Under the pieces are notes generated by a model, which was not told the origin of the DNA, searched no databases, and saw only the letters and a list, made by a program, of their open reading frames with translations. This document shows, one piece after another, positions 1-5,040 of a stretch of 5,339 bases of DNA. The stretch is taken from NCBI GenBank assembly GCA_027484885.1, contig JAIXSD010000075.1, positions 1-5,339 on the forward strand, read 5' to 3'. The translations under genes and the position numbers were made by a program. Each line of letters starts with the position of its first letter. Position 1 is the first letter of the stretch. The DNA is from Rubrivivax sp. (lineage in GTDB: Bacteria > Pseudomonadota > Gammaproteobacteria > Burkholderiales > Burkholderiaceae_C).

Positions 1-2
1 AG

Positions 3-443
3 CATGGCTGGCGGCGCGAGCTGGAGCTGATCGGCCTGGACGGCGAGCCGGTGCCCATGGCCGTGCATGCCGAGCCGGTGTCCAGCCGCGAGGGCCTGGC
101 CCTGGGATCGGTGCTGACCCTGATCGATCTGCGCGAGGCGCGCCGCAGCGACAGCGCACGCCTCAACTTGGAGGCGACCTTACGCCAGGTGGCGCATGAC
201 GCCTCGGGTGCGGCTGGGGCAGCGGCTGGAACGGCCGGTTCAGCAACCGATTCAACCGCCACCTCTGGCGAAGCCGATCAGGTGATCTCGGCCATCCTCA
301 CCAATGCCAGCCTGGCGGCCATGGACATTGCCGATGCACGCGGCGGCCCACCGGTGGCGCCGCTCTTGCAGGAGCTGGAAGTCTCGACCCGGCGGGCGAC
401 GCGGCTGTACGGCCAGATCCGCAAGCTGCTGTCCCGCGAGTAG
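3..443 (+). CDS. bphP: C-terminal fragment of a PAS-containing sensor, probably a bacteriophytochrome (5' end outside window)
   Basis: The reading frame is open from the left edge to TAG at 441-443, giving 146 visible residues; the start lies outside the window. Residues 1-43 look like the last beta strands of a PAS domain (GWRREL, GLDGEPVPMAV, then GSVLTLIDL). A charged helix follows at about 44-66. Residues 67-91 are a low-complexity Ala/Gly/Ser/Thr linker. Two predicted helices close the protein, about 92-111 (ISAILTNASLAAMDIA) and 117-143 (LLQELEVSTRRATRLYGQIR). No ATP-binding kinase motifs and no helix-turn-helix are visible. From memory, this end resembles the PAS plus two-helix output region of Rhodopseudomonas palustris BphP1-type bacteriophytochromes, which act through protein contact with the repressor PpsR. 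The convergent neighbour is a heme oxygenase that would supply its biliverdin chromophore, which supports the call. The chromophore-binding PAS-GAF-PHY part is not in the window, so another PAS sensor remains possible. The fragment itself is certainly coding; the identity is moderately sure. Confidence 0.68.
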   Translation, partial: HGWRRELELIGLDGEPVPMAVHAEPVSSREGLALGSVLTLIDLREARRSDSARLNLEATLRQVAHDASGAAGAAAGTAGSATDSTATSGEADQVISAILTNASLAAMDIADARGGPPVAPLLQELEVSTRRATRLYGQIRKLLSRE

Positions 444-489
444 CTGTGCGGGAGTAGTCTTGCGGCAGCAGCCCAGGCCTGTTCAGGCC
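432..489. terminator. Convergent gene junction with two short inverted repeats (possible weak bidirectional terminator)
   Basis: The two convergent genes are separated by only 39 bases (444-482). One 6-base inverted repeat, TCCCGC at 432-437 and GCGGGA at 448-453, straddles the stop of the sensor gene. A second, GGCCTG at 476-481 and CAGGCC at 484-489, straddles the stop of the heme oxygenase gene. Neither is followed by a T tract on either strand, so a standard intrinsic terminator is not shown. Some transcription stop is expected between convergent genes, but these stems could be chance in such GC-rich DNA. Confidence 0.25.
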
Positions 490-1136
490 GTGGCCGGCTG
501 CAGCTCCTCGAACAGCTGCTGGTGCCTTTGAAAGGCCTCGCAGGCCTCGGCCACCAGGGCATCGGCCTGCTCGGCGCTCAGGTTCAGCGCGTCGAGCCCG
601 GCGCGAAACTGCTGCTTCAAACGCTCCACCTCAGCGGCTTCGCCAAAGGCATAAAACGCCGTGCCCTCGCCACCCGACAGGCCGTAGTGCTGGCGGACCA
701 GGCGGGCCATCATCTGCCCGCCGTACAGGTCGCCCAGGTAGCGCAAGTAGGCGTGGGCCAGCAGCAGCAGGGGCTGCTCTTGCGCCAGCTGTTCCAGGCG
801 GGCGGCATAGGCCTGGCTGGCCGGCATCAGGGCCAGCTCGGCGCGCCAGTCGCCCTCGTGCAGGCGCTCCAGGTCTTGAACCAGGGCCGGCAGGCGGCGC
901 AGCTCGGGCTGCCAGAGCCGGCTCAGGCGCGCATCGGCCTGGTGTTGGTCCAGCCCTTGTTCCAGGGCTGCGTAGATGGCTTCAAGATTGCGCAAGAGGG
1001 CGCAGTAGTCGGCCAGCGCCAGGCGGCCGCGCAAGAGATCGGCCATCACGCCGCTGCGCTCGGCCTGGGTGTGCAGGCTGCGCGTGTCGTGCTTGAGGCG
1101 GGCGGCCAGTCCGAGGGTGTTTGTCATGGCCCGCAT
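483..1136 (-). CDS. bphO: Biliverdin-producing heme oxygenase (HO-1 fold family)
   Basis: The 217-residue product is the usual size of a bacterial heme oxygenase, a soluble all-helical cytoplasmic enzyme. It opens heme with O2 and electrons to biliverdin, CO and Fe2+. The proximal heme-ligand region is clear: SLHTQAERSGVM at 20-31, with His22 matching the axial histidine. The distal helix signature YLRYLGDLYGGQ is at 130-141, with the flexible glycines and the catalytic-water Asp136. It is complete, with no signal peptide or membrane anchor. Start: ATG at 1136, preceded by only a weak AGG; a second ATG at 1127 (residue 4) is equally possible. It lies 66 bases downstream of puhE on the same strand and converges on a probable bacteriophytochrome gene. 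Its likely job is therefore making the biliverdin chromophore, not acquiring iron from heme; no heme-uptake genes are visible here. The family call is firm; the choice of symbol (bphO rather than hmuO) rests on context. Confidence 0.93.
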   Translation of the reverse strand: MRAMTNTLGLAARLKHDTRSLHTQAERSGVMADLLRGRLALADYCALLRNLEAIYAALEQGLDQHQADARLSRLWQPELRRLPALVQDLERLHEGDWRAELALMPASQAYAARLEQLAQEQPLLLLAHAYLRYLGDLYGGQMMARLVRQHYGLSGGEGTAFYAFGEAAEVERLKQQFRAGLDALNLSAEQADALVAEACEAFQRHQQLFEELQPATA

Positions 1137-1184
1137 GATGCCTGACTCGCGCGGGTGCCAGCCGGCGCGTGCCCACCGCGCCTT

Positions 1185-1199
1185 GCCTCGCCTCGCCTC
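1185..1199. repeat. Short pentanucleotide tandem repeat (GCCTC)x3
   Basis: Three perfect copies of GCCTC sit in the 66-base gap between the puhE stop and the heme oxygenase start, flanked by near-copies (GCCTT before, GGCTC after). The repeat is non-coding in the proposed annotation. Slippage there would change only the spacer length. No function can be read from the sequence. Confidence 0.6.
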
Positions 1200-1202
1200 G
1201 GC

Positions 1203-1970
1203 TCAGGCGTGCGGCGCTCGCGAGCGCATGCCCCAGTCCCAGAGCTTTTCGCTCGGCAGAGGCAGAACCATGAACCAATGCTCCAGCAAGGCCAGGCTCA
1301 GCAGCATGGCGACAAAGCTGCAGGCGCTGGTCTCGAAGGCGCCCAGCTGATTGGCCACGGCGCTGTGCCAGGCCAGGCCGGTCAGGGCGCTGATGACGAT
1401 CACGCTGACCGGGAACAAGCCATTGCCCGGCCGCTGGCGAAAGTAGCTGTGCATATAGCGCAGATGCTCGGGCAGGAACTGCTCGTTGAGATTGCGCACA
1501 CCCAGGAAGACATTGAGCTTGGCCGACAAGCGCATTAGCCAGAGCACGGCAAAGGTCCAGAGCGCCAGCTGGTTGGGCTGGCCCCAGCTCAGTGCGGCGA
1601 TGGCGGCGCCCAGCACGATCAGGGCCAGCTCGTGGTAGAGGATGGCCAGCACCGCATGGCCCACCCGGCGCCAGCCGCGCGCACCGGGCGGGCAGGCGAT
1701 GCGCCGCGGGCCGGTGACATAGCCCAGCAAAAAGCCGACCTCCTGCCAGGCCCAGACCACCAAAGCCGAGGTGAAGGCCAGGTAGGCGCCGCTGACCCGC
1801 GTGTCGTCCGCCGATGCTGCCACCCCCAACAAGGCCACGCCCAGCAGCACCGTCGCCGCGCCGAACGTCCATTTGTGCGTGGCGCGCGGCAAGCCGTTCA
1901 GGTACAGGATCACGCCCGTGCTGAACCACCACAGCAGCAGGGTGTAGAGCGCGGGCCCGCCGTGCTGCAT
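1203..1970 (-). CDS. puhE: PuhE, putative photosynthetic complex assembly protein 2 (DUF3623 family)
   Basis: The 255-residue product is a polytopic inner-membrane protein with about seven hydrophobic segments, near residues 7-26, 34-52, 64-85, 106-128, 134-156, 187-206 and 215-238. Members of this family occur with puhABC in purple bacteria and influence reaction-centre/LH1 assembly or pigment levels; their biochemistry is unknown. Family-like stretches are WQEVGFLLGY (75-84), YHELAL (112-117), KLNVFLGVRNLNEQFLPEHL (151-170) and LEHWFMVLPLPSEKLW (229-244). Start: the frame is open far upstream into acsF, but ATG at 1970 is preferred. It has GGAG at 1982-1979, eight bases upstream, lies 26 bases after the acsF stop, and opens directly into the first membrane helix. 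It is followed by heme oxygenase on the same strand. The family call is confident from sequence style and position; the molecular role is not known. Confidence 0.92.
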   Translation of the reverse strand: MQHGGPALYTLLLWWFSTGVILYLNGLPRATHKWTFGAATVLLGVALLGVAASADDTRVSGAYLAFTSALVVWAWQEVGFLLGYVTGPRRIACPPGARGWRRVGHAVLAILYHELALIVLGAAIAALSWGQPNQLALWTFAVLWLMRLSAKLNVFLGVRNLNEQFLPEHLRYMHSYFRQRPGNGLFPVSVIVISALTGLAWHSAVANQLGAFETSACSFVAMLLSLALLEHWFMVLPLPSEKLWDWGMRSRAPHA

Positions 1971-1978
1971 GGTGCTGA

Positions 1979-1982
1979 CTCC
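1979..1982 (-). promoter_or_regulatory. Ribosome binding site deciding the puhE start
   Basis: GGAG on the minus strand lies eight bases before ATG at 1970, in the short gap after the acsF stop. It selects this ATG over the longer open frame that runs back into acsF. Confidence 0.7.
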
Positions 1983-1996
1983 AAGTTCTTGCGGGT

Positions 1997-3082
1997 TCAC
2001 CAACTGGGTGCCACGCGCATGTCGCGGGGCAGCTCGTGCTTGAGGGTGGGCAGCAGGTAGAGGCGGCCGAAGCACAGGGCGGCGCGGGCGGCGCACAGGC
2101 CTTGCTGCAGACGGCCGATCAGGCCGCCGCGCTGCTTGGCGCGCTCGCTGGCGGCCGAGAGCACGCAGAGGCGGTCCATGCCGGCACGGAAGGCCGGGTT
2201 GTCGGTGTCCAGGCTGAGCGGGAAGACCTGGCGGCTGATCTCGGTGGTGATCTCGAACACCCGGTAGTCGTAGGCGGTGGGGTCCATACCCAAGGCCTCC
2301 GACAACCAGGGCCGCGTGTGGTCGCGCACATACATGGTGGCGTAGACGGCCAGCAGGAAGAAGCGGATCCAGAGTTTGTTGGCGCCACGCAGCAGCTCGG
2401 GCTGGGCGCGCATCAGCAGCGCGAACGATTCGCCATGGCGGAACTCGTCGTTGCACCAGCGTTCGAACCAGCGAAAAATCGGGTGGAAGCGCAGCTCGGG
2501 GTGGCGCTCCAGCTGGCGGTAGATGGTGATGTAGCGCGCATAGCCGATCTTCTCGGACAGATAGGTCGCGTAGAAGATGTACTTGGGCTTGAAGTAGGTG
2601 TAGGCCTTGGTCTGCTTCAGATTGAGCAGGTCCACGCCCAGGCCGAAGTCCTTGAGTGACTGGTTGATGAAGCTGGCATGGCGTGACTCATCGCGCGTCA
2701 TGTAGCGCATCAGCTGCTTGATCTCGGGGTTGCTGATGTTTTTCTGGATCTCGTTGTAGAGCACGCAGCCGGAGTACTCGCTGGTCAGGGAGCTGACCAG
2801 GAACTCCTGGAAATCGCGGCGCAGCTGCGGCGTCCAGCGCGCGGACGAGGCGGCCACCTCGGCCGCGAACTCGGGCGTGCGCTGGAAATGGTCGTGGTTG
2901 TTGTCGCCTTCGTACTCGGCCATCATCACGTCCCACTCGGCGCGGATGGAGCTGATGTCCAGCCGGTCCATGGCCGCGTAGTCGGTGGTGTAGAAGCGCG
3001 GCGTCAGCACCGTCTGCGCCTTGGCTAGGCGGGAGGCATCTTCGGGGCTTTGCAGCAAGGTGTTTTCAGCGCTGTGCGACAT
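1997..3082 (-). CDS. acsF: Mg-protoporphyrin IX monomethyl ester (oxidative) cyclase, aerobic diiron form
   Basis: AcsF forms the fifth (isocyclic) ring of bacteriochlorophyll from Mg-protoporphyrin IX monomethyl ester with O2, giving divinyl protochlorophyllide. It belongs to the ferritin-like diiron oxidases. The 361-residue product is full length. Iron-ligand motifs are visible: Glu102 in [14 protein letters not shown]; Glu132 and His135 in [10 protein letters not shown]; a possible Glu177 in [11 protein letters not shown]; and Glu213 and His216 in [10 protein letters not shown]. Two EXXH motifs about 80 residues apart are typical. Start: the frame extends 25 codons upstream, but ATG at 3082 has GGAG six bases before it and opens into [10 protein letters not shown]. 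The gene begins inside the 3' end of puhC (17-base overlap), so its translation may be coupled to puhC. The oxygen-dependent cyclase shows that the host can make bacteriochlorophyll in air; whether an anaerobic BchE also exists cannot be seen here. Function is very sure. Confidence 0.97.
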   Translation of the reverse strand: MSHSAENTLLQSPEDASRLAKAQTVLTPRFYTTDYAAMDRLDISSIRAEWDVMMAEYEGDNNHDHFQRTPEFAAEVAASSARWTPQLRRDFQEFLVSSLTSEYSGCVLYNEIQKNISNPEIKQLMRYMTRDESRHASFINQSLKDFGLGVDLLNLKQTKAYTYFKPKYIFYATYLSEKIGYARYITIYRQLERHPELRFHPIFRWFERWCNDEFRHGESFALLMRAQPELLRGANKLWIRFFLLAVYATMYVRDHTRPWLSEALGMDPTAYDYRVFEITTEISRQVFPLSLDTDNPAFRAGMDRLCVLSAASERAKQRGGLIGRLQQGLCAARAALCFGRLYLLPTLKHELPRDMRVAPSW

Positions 3083-3539
3083 GGGCGTCTCCAGGAGCAG
3101 GGGGCAGCAAGCTGGCGAACACCGCCGAGTTGCTGGGACCGAAGGATTCAAGATCAATGCGCCGGCCGGTGCCGGGGTCGAGCAGGGTCAGGCGGCCATC
3201 CACCCGGCCCAGCAATTCAAACGGGGTCTCAGGGCCCAGGCCCTGGCGCTTGCGTTCACGCACCAGTCCGCGCATGGTGCTGCGCAAAAAGCCGTTGCTG
3301 CCTGGCGCCACCGTGCTGAGCAAGGCGCCACTGCGGGCATCCCGCACCTCGATGCCGCCATCGCTGCGATCCTGGAAGTGGAGCTGGCGGCTGGCATAGG
3401 TGGCCGCGTCGGCCTGCTGCACGGTGCTGATGCCGGCCACGCGCACCAGGCCCACGCCGAGCAGGCTGCTCAGCACCAGGGCGGCCATGGCTGCCAGGGG
3501 CAGGATGGGGAGTTTGGACTTCAGGCTCGGGCTCAACAT
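3066..3539 (-). CDS. puhC: PuhC, photosynthetic complex assembly protein
   Basis: The 157-residue product has one N-terminal membrane helix (about 11-33, after a Lys-containing cytoplasmic tip) and a hydrophilic domain expected on the periplasmic side. PuhC aids formation of the reaction centre-LH1 core; its exact action is unknown. Family-like features are [20 protein letters not shown] (51-70), [18 protein letters not shown] (83-100) and [20 protein letters not shown] (106-125), followed by an IDLESFG stretch near 128-134. Start: a TTG at 3548 is in frame, but AGGAG at 3554-3550 would end one base before it, whereas ATG at 3539 lies ten bases after that site. ATG is therefore chosen. The gene follows puhB after 22 bases, and its last 17 bases overlap acsF. 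Position and sequence agree, so the family call is strong. Confidence 0.93.
   Translation of the reverse strand: MLSPSLKSKLPILPLAAMAALVLSSLLGVGLVRVAGISTVQQADAATYASRQLHFQDRSDGGIEVRDARSGALLSTVAPGSNGFLRSTMRGLVRERKRQGLGPETPFELLGRVDGRLTLLDPGTGRRIDLESFGPSNSAVFASLLPPAPGDAHVAQR
3089..3092 (-). promoter_or_regulatory. Ribosome binding site for acsF, inside puhC
   Basis: GGAG on the minus strand lies six bases before the acsF ATG at 3082 and inside the puhC coding sequence. This supports the internal acsF start and coupled translation. Confidence 0.7.
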
Positions 3540-3549
3540 GGTGTTCAAA

Positions 3550-3554
3550 CTCCT
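3550..3554 (-). promoter_or_regulatory. Ribosome binding site deciding the puhC start
   Basis: AGGAG lies ten bases before ATG at 3539 but only one base before the alternative in-frame TTG at 3548, so it favours the ATG. Confidence 0.65.
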
Positions 3555-3561
3555 GGCGCGC

Positions 3562-4269
3562 TCAGGCGAGCTGGGCCTCAGGCTTGGCGATCAGGGTGGG
3601 CACGCCGCCCCGTGGGTTGACGGCACCCACGGCGCGCAGCGGTAGGGCGCTGCGTGCGGCCTCAGCTTGCTGCAAGGCCGTGGCCAGGGTCTGGGCCACG
3701 GTCTGGGCATCGCTCAGGGCGCGCAGCATGGGCTGGGTGCGCTTGAGCTGCCAGGGCCGCACATGCGGCCACAGATGCAGATAGGCGATGCGGTCCTCGC
3801 CGCCCAGGCTGAGCACGATGTCGCCGCCCTGGCCGCGGCCGCGCGCGCGGAAGCCGGCCGAGGCGATCTGCGCAAACGGCAGATTGAAGGTGATGCTGAG
3901 CACCACGCCCACGCGCATGACGACGCGGCGGTCGGTGATGGTGTAGACGGTGCTGCGGGCCATCAGCCAGGCCAGGCCGCTGATCAGCAGCACAGCCAGC
4001 GAGATCGGCGCCAACATGCGGGTCAGGCCCCAGAGGGTTTGCGCCAGGGTCTCGCCGTCGTACCAGCTGCCGACGCCGCGCCAGAGCAGCAGGGCGCCGA
4101 AGTAGACCAGCACCAAGTCCAGATGCAGGGCCTGGCGCGCCATCAGCACGGCACTCGGGCTGCCTTGCCAGAGCTGGGTCTCGCCCCGGGGCAGGGCTTC
4201 CGGCAGGCCATGGCTGGCCTCGAACTCATGCTCGTGCGCCGGTGTGAGCAGATCGACCACGGCCCTCAC
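3562..4269 (-). CDS. puhB: PuhB, photosynthetic complex (reaction centre/LH1) assembly protein with PH-like domain
   Basis: The 235-residue product is an inner-membrane assembly factor; PuhB is known to help reaction-centre and LH1 assembly in purple bacteria. The N-terminal motif FEASHGLPEALPRGETQLWQ (about 16-35) leads to two hydrophobic segments at about 48-64 and 86-104. A bacterial PH-like segment follows, beginning VYTITDRRVVMRVGVVL (108-124), then FNLPFAQIAS (128-137) and LHLWPHVRPWQLKRTQPMLR (164-183). The tail is Ala/Gln-rich and less conserved. Start: GTG at 4269 shares bases with the puhA TGA (GTGA overlap) and has AGGAG eight bases upstream; an in-frame GTG at 4260 has no comparable site. 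Translation is probably coupled to puhA. The next gene, puhC, begins 22 bases after the stop. Identity is secure from motifs and order. Confidence 0.94.
   Translation of the reverse strand: MRAVVDLLTPAHEHEFEASHGLPEALPRGETQLWQGSPSAVLMARQALHLDLVLVYFGALLLWRGVGSWYDGETLAQTLWGLTRMLAPISLAVLLISGLAWLMARSTVYTITDRRVVMRVGVVLSITFNLPFAQIASAGFRARGRGQGGDIVLSLGGEDRIAYLHLWPHVRPWQLKRTQPMLRALSDAQTVAQTLATALQQAEAARSALPLRAVGAVNPRGGVPTLIAKPEAQLA
3682..3704. repeat. Imperfect tandem repeat of about 12 bases inside puhB
   Basis: Two adjacent near-copies (GGCCAGGGTCT and GGGCCACGGTCT on the plus strand) encode the repeated AQT-containing stretch near residues 188-195 of PuhB, in its C-terminal helical tail. It is probably a small in-frame duplication with no regulatory role. 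Confidence 0.4.
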
Positions 4270-5030
4270 AGCAGCGGCTCCTGACGCTGCGGCGTGGCGT
4301 ACAAGGTGCCGGCGCCGTAGTAAGCCATGATTTTTTCTTCTTCCAGCAGGGTCACCTGCATGGGCTGGCGGGTCTTGGGCACAGCCTGGAACTGGCTGCC
4401 CAGGATGGACTTGACGCGGATGCGCCGCTGCTCCACCCGGGCGAAGTTCATGGGCAGCAAGACGCGGTCACCGCTGGCCACTTCCAGCTCCAGGTAGCGG
4501 AACAGCATCTCCGAGCGGTCCACCCACAGGTCCACCACACGGCCGCCTTCCACACCGTCATCGCCGAGCACCGGCAGGCCACGCGGGTCGACATCCTGGT
4601 GGGCCACGCCGAAGCCGGTGGCGGCACGCAAGGGCACGATCTTGGGCAGGCCCTCGAAGGTGAGGTCGGCCACATCGGCGCGGTCGTTCCAGCTGCCCGG
4701 CCCGACGCCGGCCAGCAGCAGCTCAGCCGTCGTGCCTTGCGGCTGCAGCGGTGCGCCGCGGTACACGCCTTCATGCAGCGGCGGCTGGTTGGCGGCCTTC
4801 TGGTTGGGCACGCTGACCGTGTCGCCATTGGCCAGCAGATAGGTCTTGGGATCGGGCACCGAGGGCCAGCCCTGGACGGTGATGTGGGCCGAGCGGTCGG
4901 ACTCCAGCGGGTAGCCCTCGCGCTTGTTCTCGCGGTGCAGGTAGTAGATCAAGCCCGCGAAAAACACCCAGAAGGCGTAGAGCACCAGCTGTGCGACGTC
5001 GATATAGCCTGTGATTGCACCCGTTTGCAT
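4266..5030 (-). CDS. puhA: Photosynthetic reaction centre H subunit
   Basis: PuhA caps the cytoplasmic face of the type-II reaction centre (L/M core) and carries part of the proton path to quinone QB. The 254-residue product is full length for the family. It starts with the typical short periplasmic tip (MQTGAITGYIDVAQL), then one membrane helix at about 12-31 ending in FAGLIYYLHRENKREGYPLE (24-43), then the cytoplasmic beta-rich domain. Recognisable stretches are GPGSWNDRADVADLTFEGLP (110-129), IVPLR (131-135) and DLWVDRSEMLFRYLE (167-181). Glu174 in the last stretch appears to correspond to the H-subunit glutamate (E173 in Rhodobacter sphaeroides) involved in proton delivery. Start: ATG at 5030 with GGAGG five bases upstream, the strongest site in the window, which fits a structural protein needed in quantity. 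The gene follows the lhaA stop after nine bases and overlaps puhB by four. Identity is certain. Confidence 0.99.
   Translation of the reverse strand: MQTGAITGYIDVAQLVLYAFWVFFAGLIYYLHRENKREGYPLESDRSAHITVQGWPSVPDPKTYLLANGDTVSVPNQKAANQPPLHEGVYRGAPLQPQGTTAELLLAGVGPGSWNDRADVADLTFEGLPKIVPLRAATGFGVAHQDVDPRGLPVLGDDGVEGGRVVDLWVDRSEMLFRYLELEVASGDRVLLPMNFARVEQRRIRVKSILGSQFQAVPKTRQPMQVTLLEEEKIMAYYGAGTLYATPQRQEPLL
4278..4282 (-). promoter_or_regulatory. Ribosome binding site supporting the puhB GTG start
   Basis: AGGAG lies eight bases before GTG at 4269, inside the last codons of puhA. It supports the non-ATG start and the four-base stop/start overlap. Confidence 0.7.
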
Positions 5031-5035
5031 AAAAG

Positions 5036-5040
5036 CCTCC
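5036..5040 (-). promoter_or_regulatory. Strong ribosome binding site of puhA
   Basis: GGAGG lies five bases before the puhA ATG at 5030. Its first G is the last base of the lhaA stop codon (TAG followed by GAGG), so the two genes are packed with almost no spacer. This points to read-through transcription from lhaA. Confidence 0.8.

Noticed and set aside
522..1145. Long plus-strand open frame opposite the heme oxygenase gene
   Set aside because: It is the antisense of a gene with intact heme oxygenase motifs. Its product is a Gln/Gly/Ala/Val-rich sequence of the type that arises opposite GC-rich coding DNA, with no recognisable domain.
982..1932. Minus-strand open frame in another frame spanning puhE and the start of the heme oxygenase gene
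   Set aside because: Arg/Ala/Gly/Pro-rich shadow frame crossing two real genes, with no domain and no membrane segments.
1971..2456. Long in-frame upstream extension of puhE inside acsF
   Set aside because: The extension is Arg/Pro/Ala-rich and overlaps the firmly identified acsF. The ATG at 1970 has a good ribosome binding site and leads straight into the first membrane helix.
2036..2659. Plus-strand open frame opposite acsF
   Set aside because: Antisense shadow of a conserved diiron enzyme; low-complexity Gly/Ala/Gln/Val product.
3083..3157. 25-codon N-terminal extension of AcsF
   Set aside because: It lies wholly inside puhC, and the GGAG six bases before ATG at 3082 explains the start. 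The extension has no family-like sequence.
3021..3620. Plus-strand open frames opposite puhC and its flanks
   Set aside because: Ala/Gly/His/Gln-rich shadows of puhC, whose own motifs and start site are clear.
3667..4284. Plus-strand open frame opposite puhB
   Set aside because: Antisense shadow with His/Gln/Ala-rich composition and no domain; puhB is well supported.
1137..5040. PpsR/CrtJ-type operator (TGT-N12-ACA) in the gaps between genes
   Set aside because: Read by eye, none of the short gaps contains a match. The operon's promoter probably lies upstream, beyond the right edge or inside lhaA and earlier genes. I did not scan all coding sequence exhaustively.
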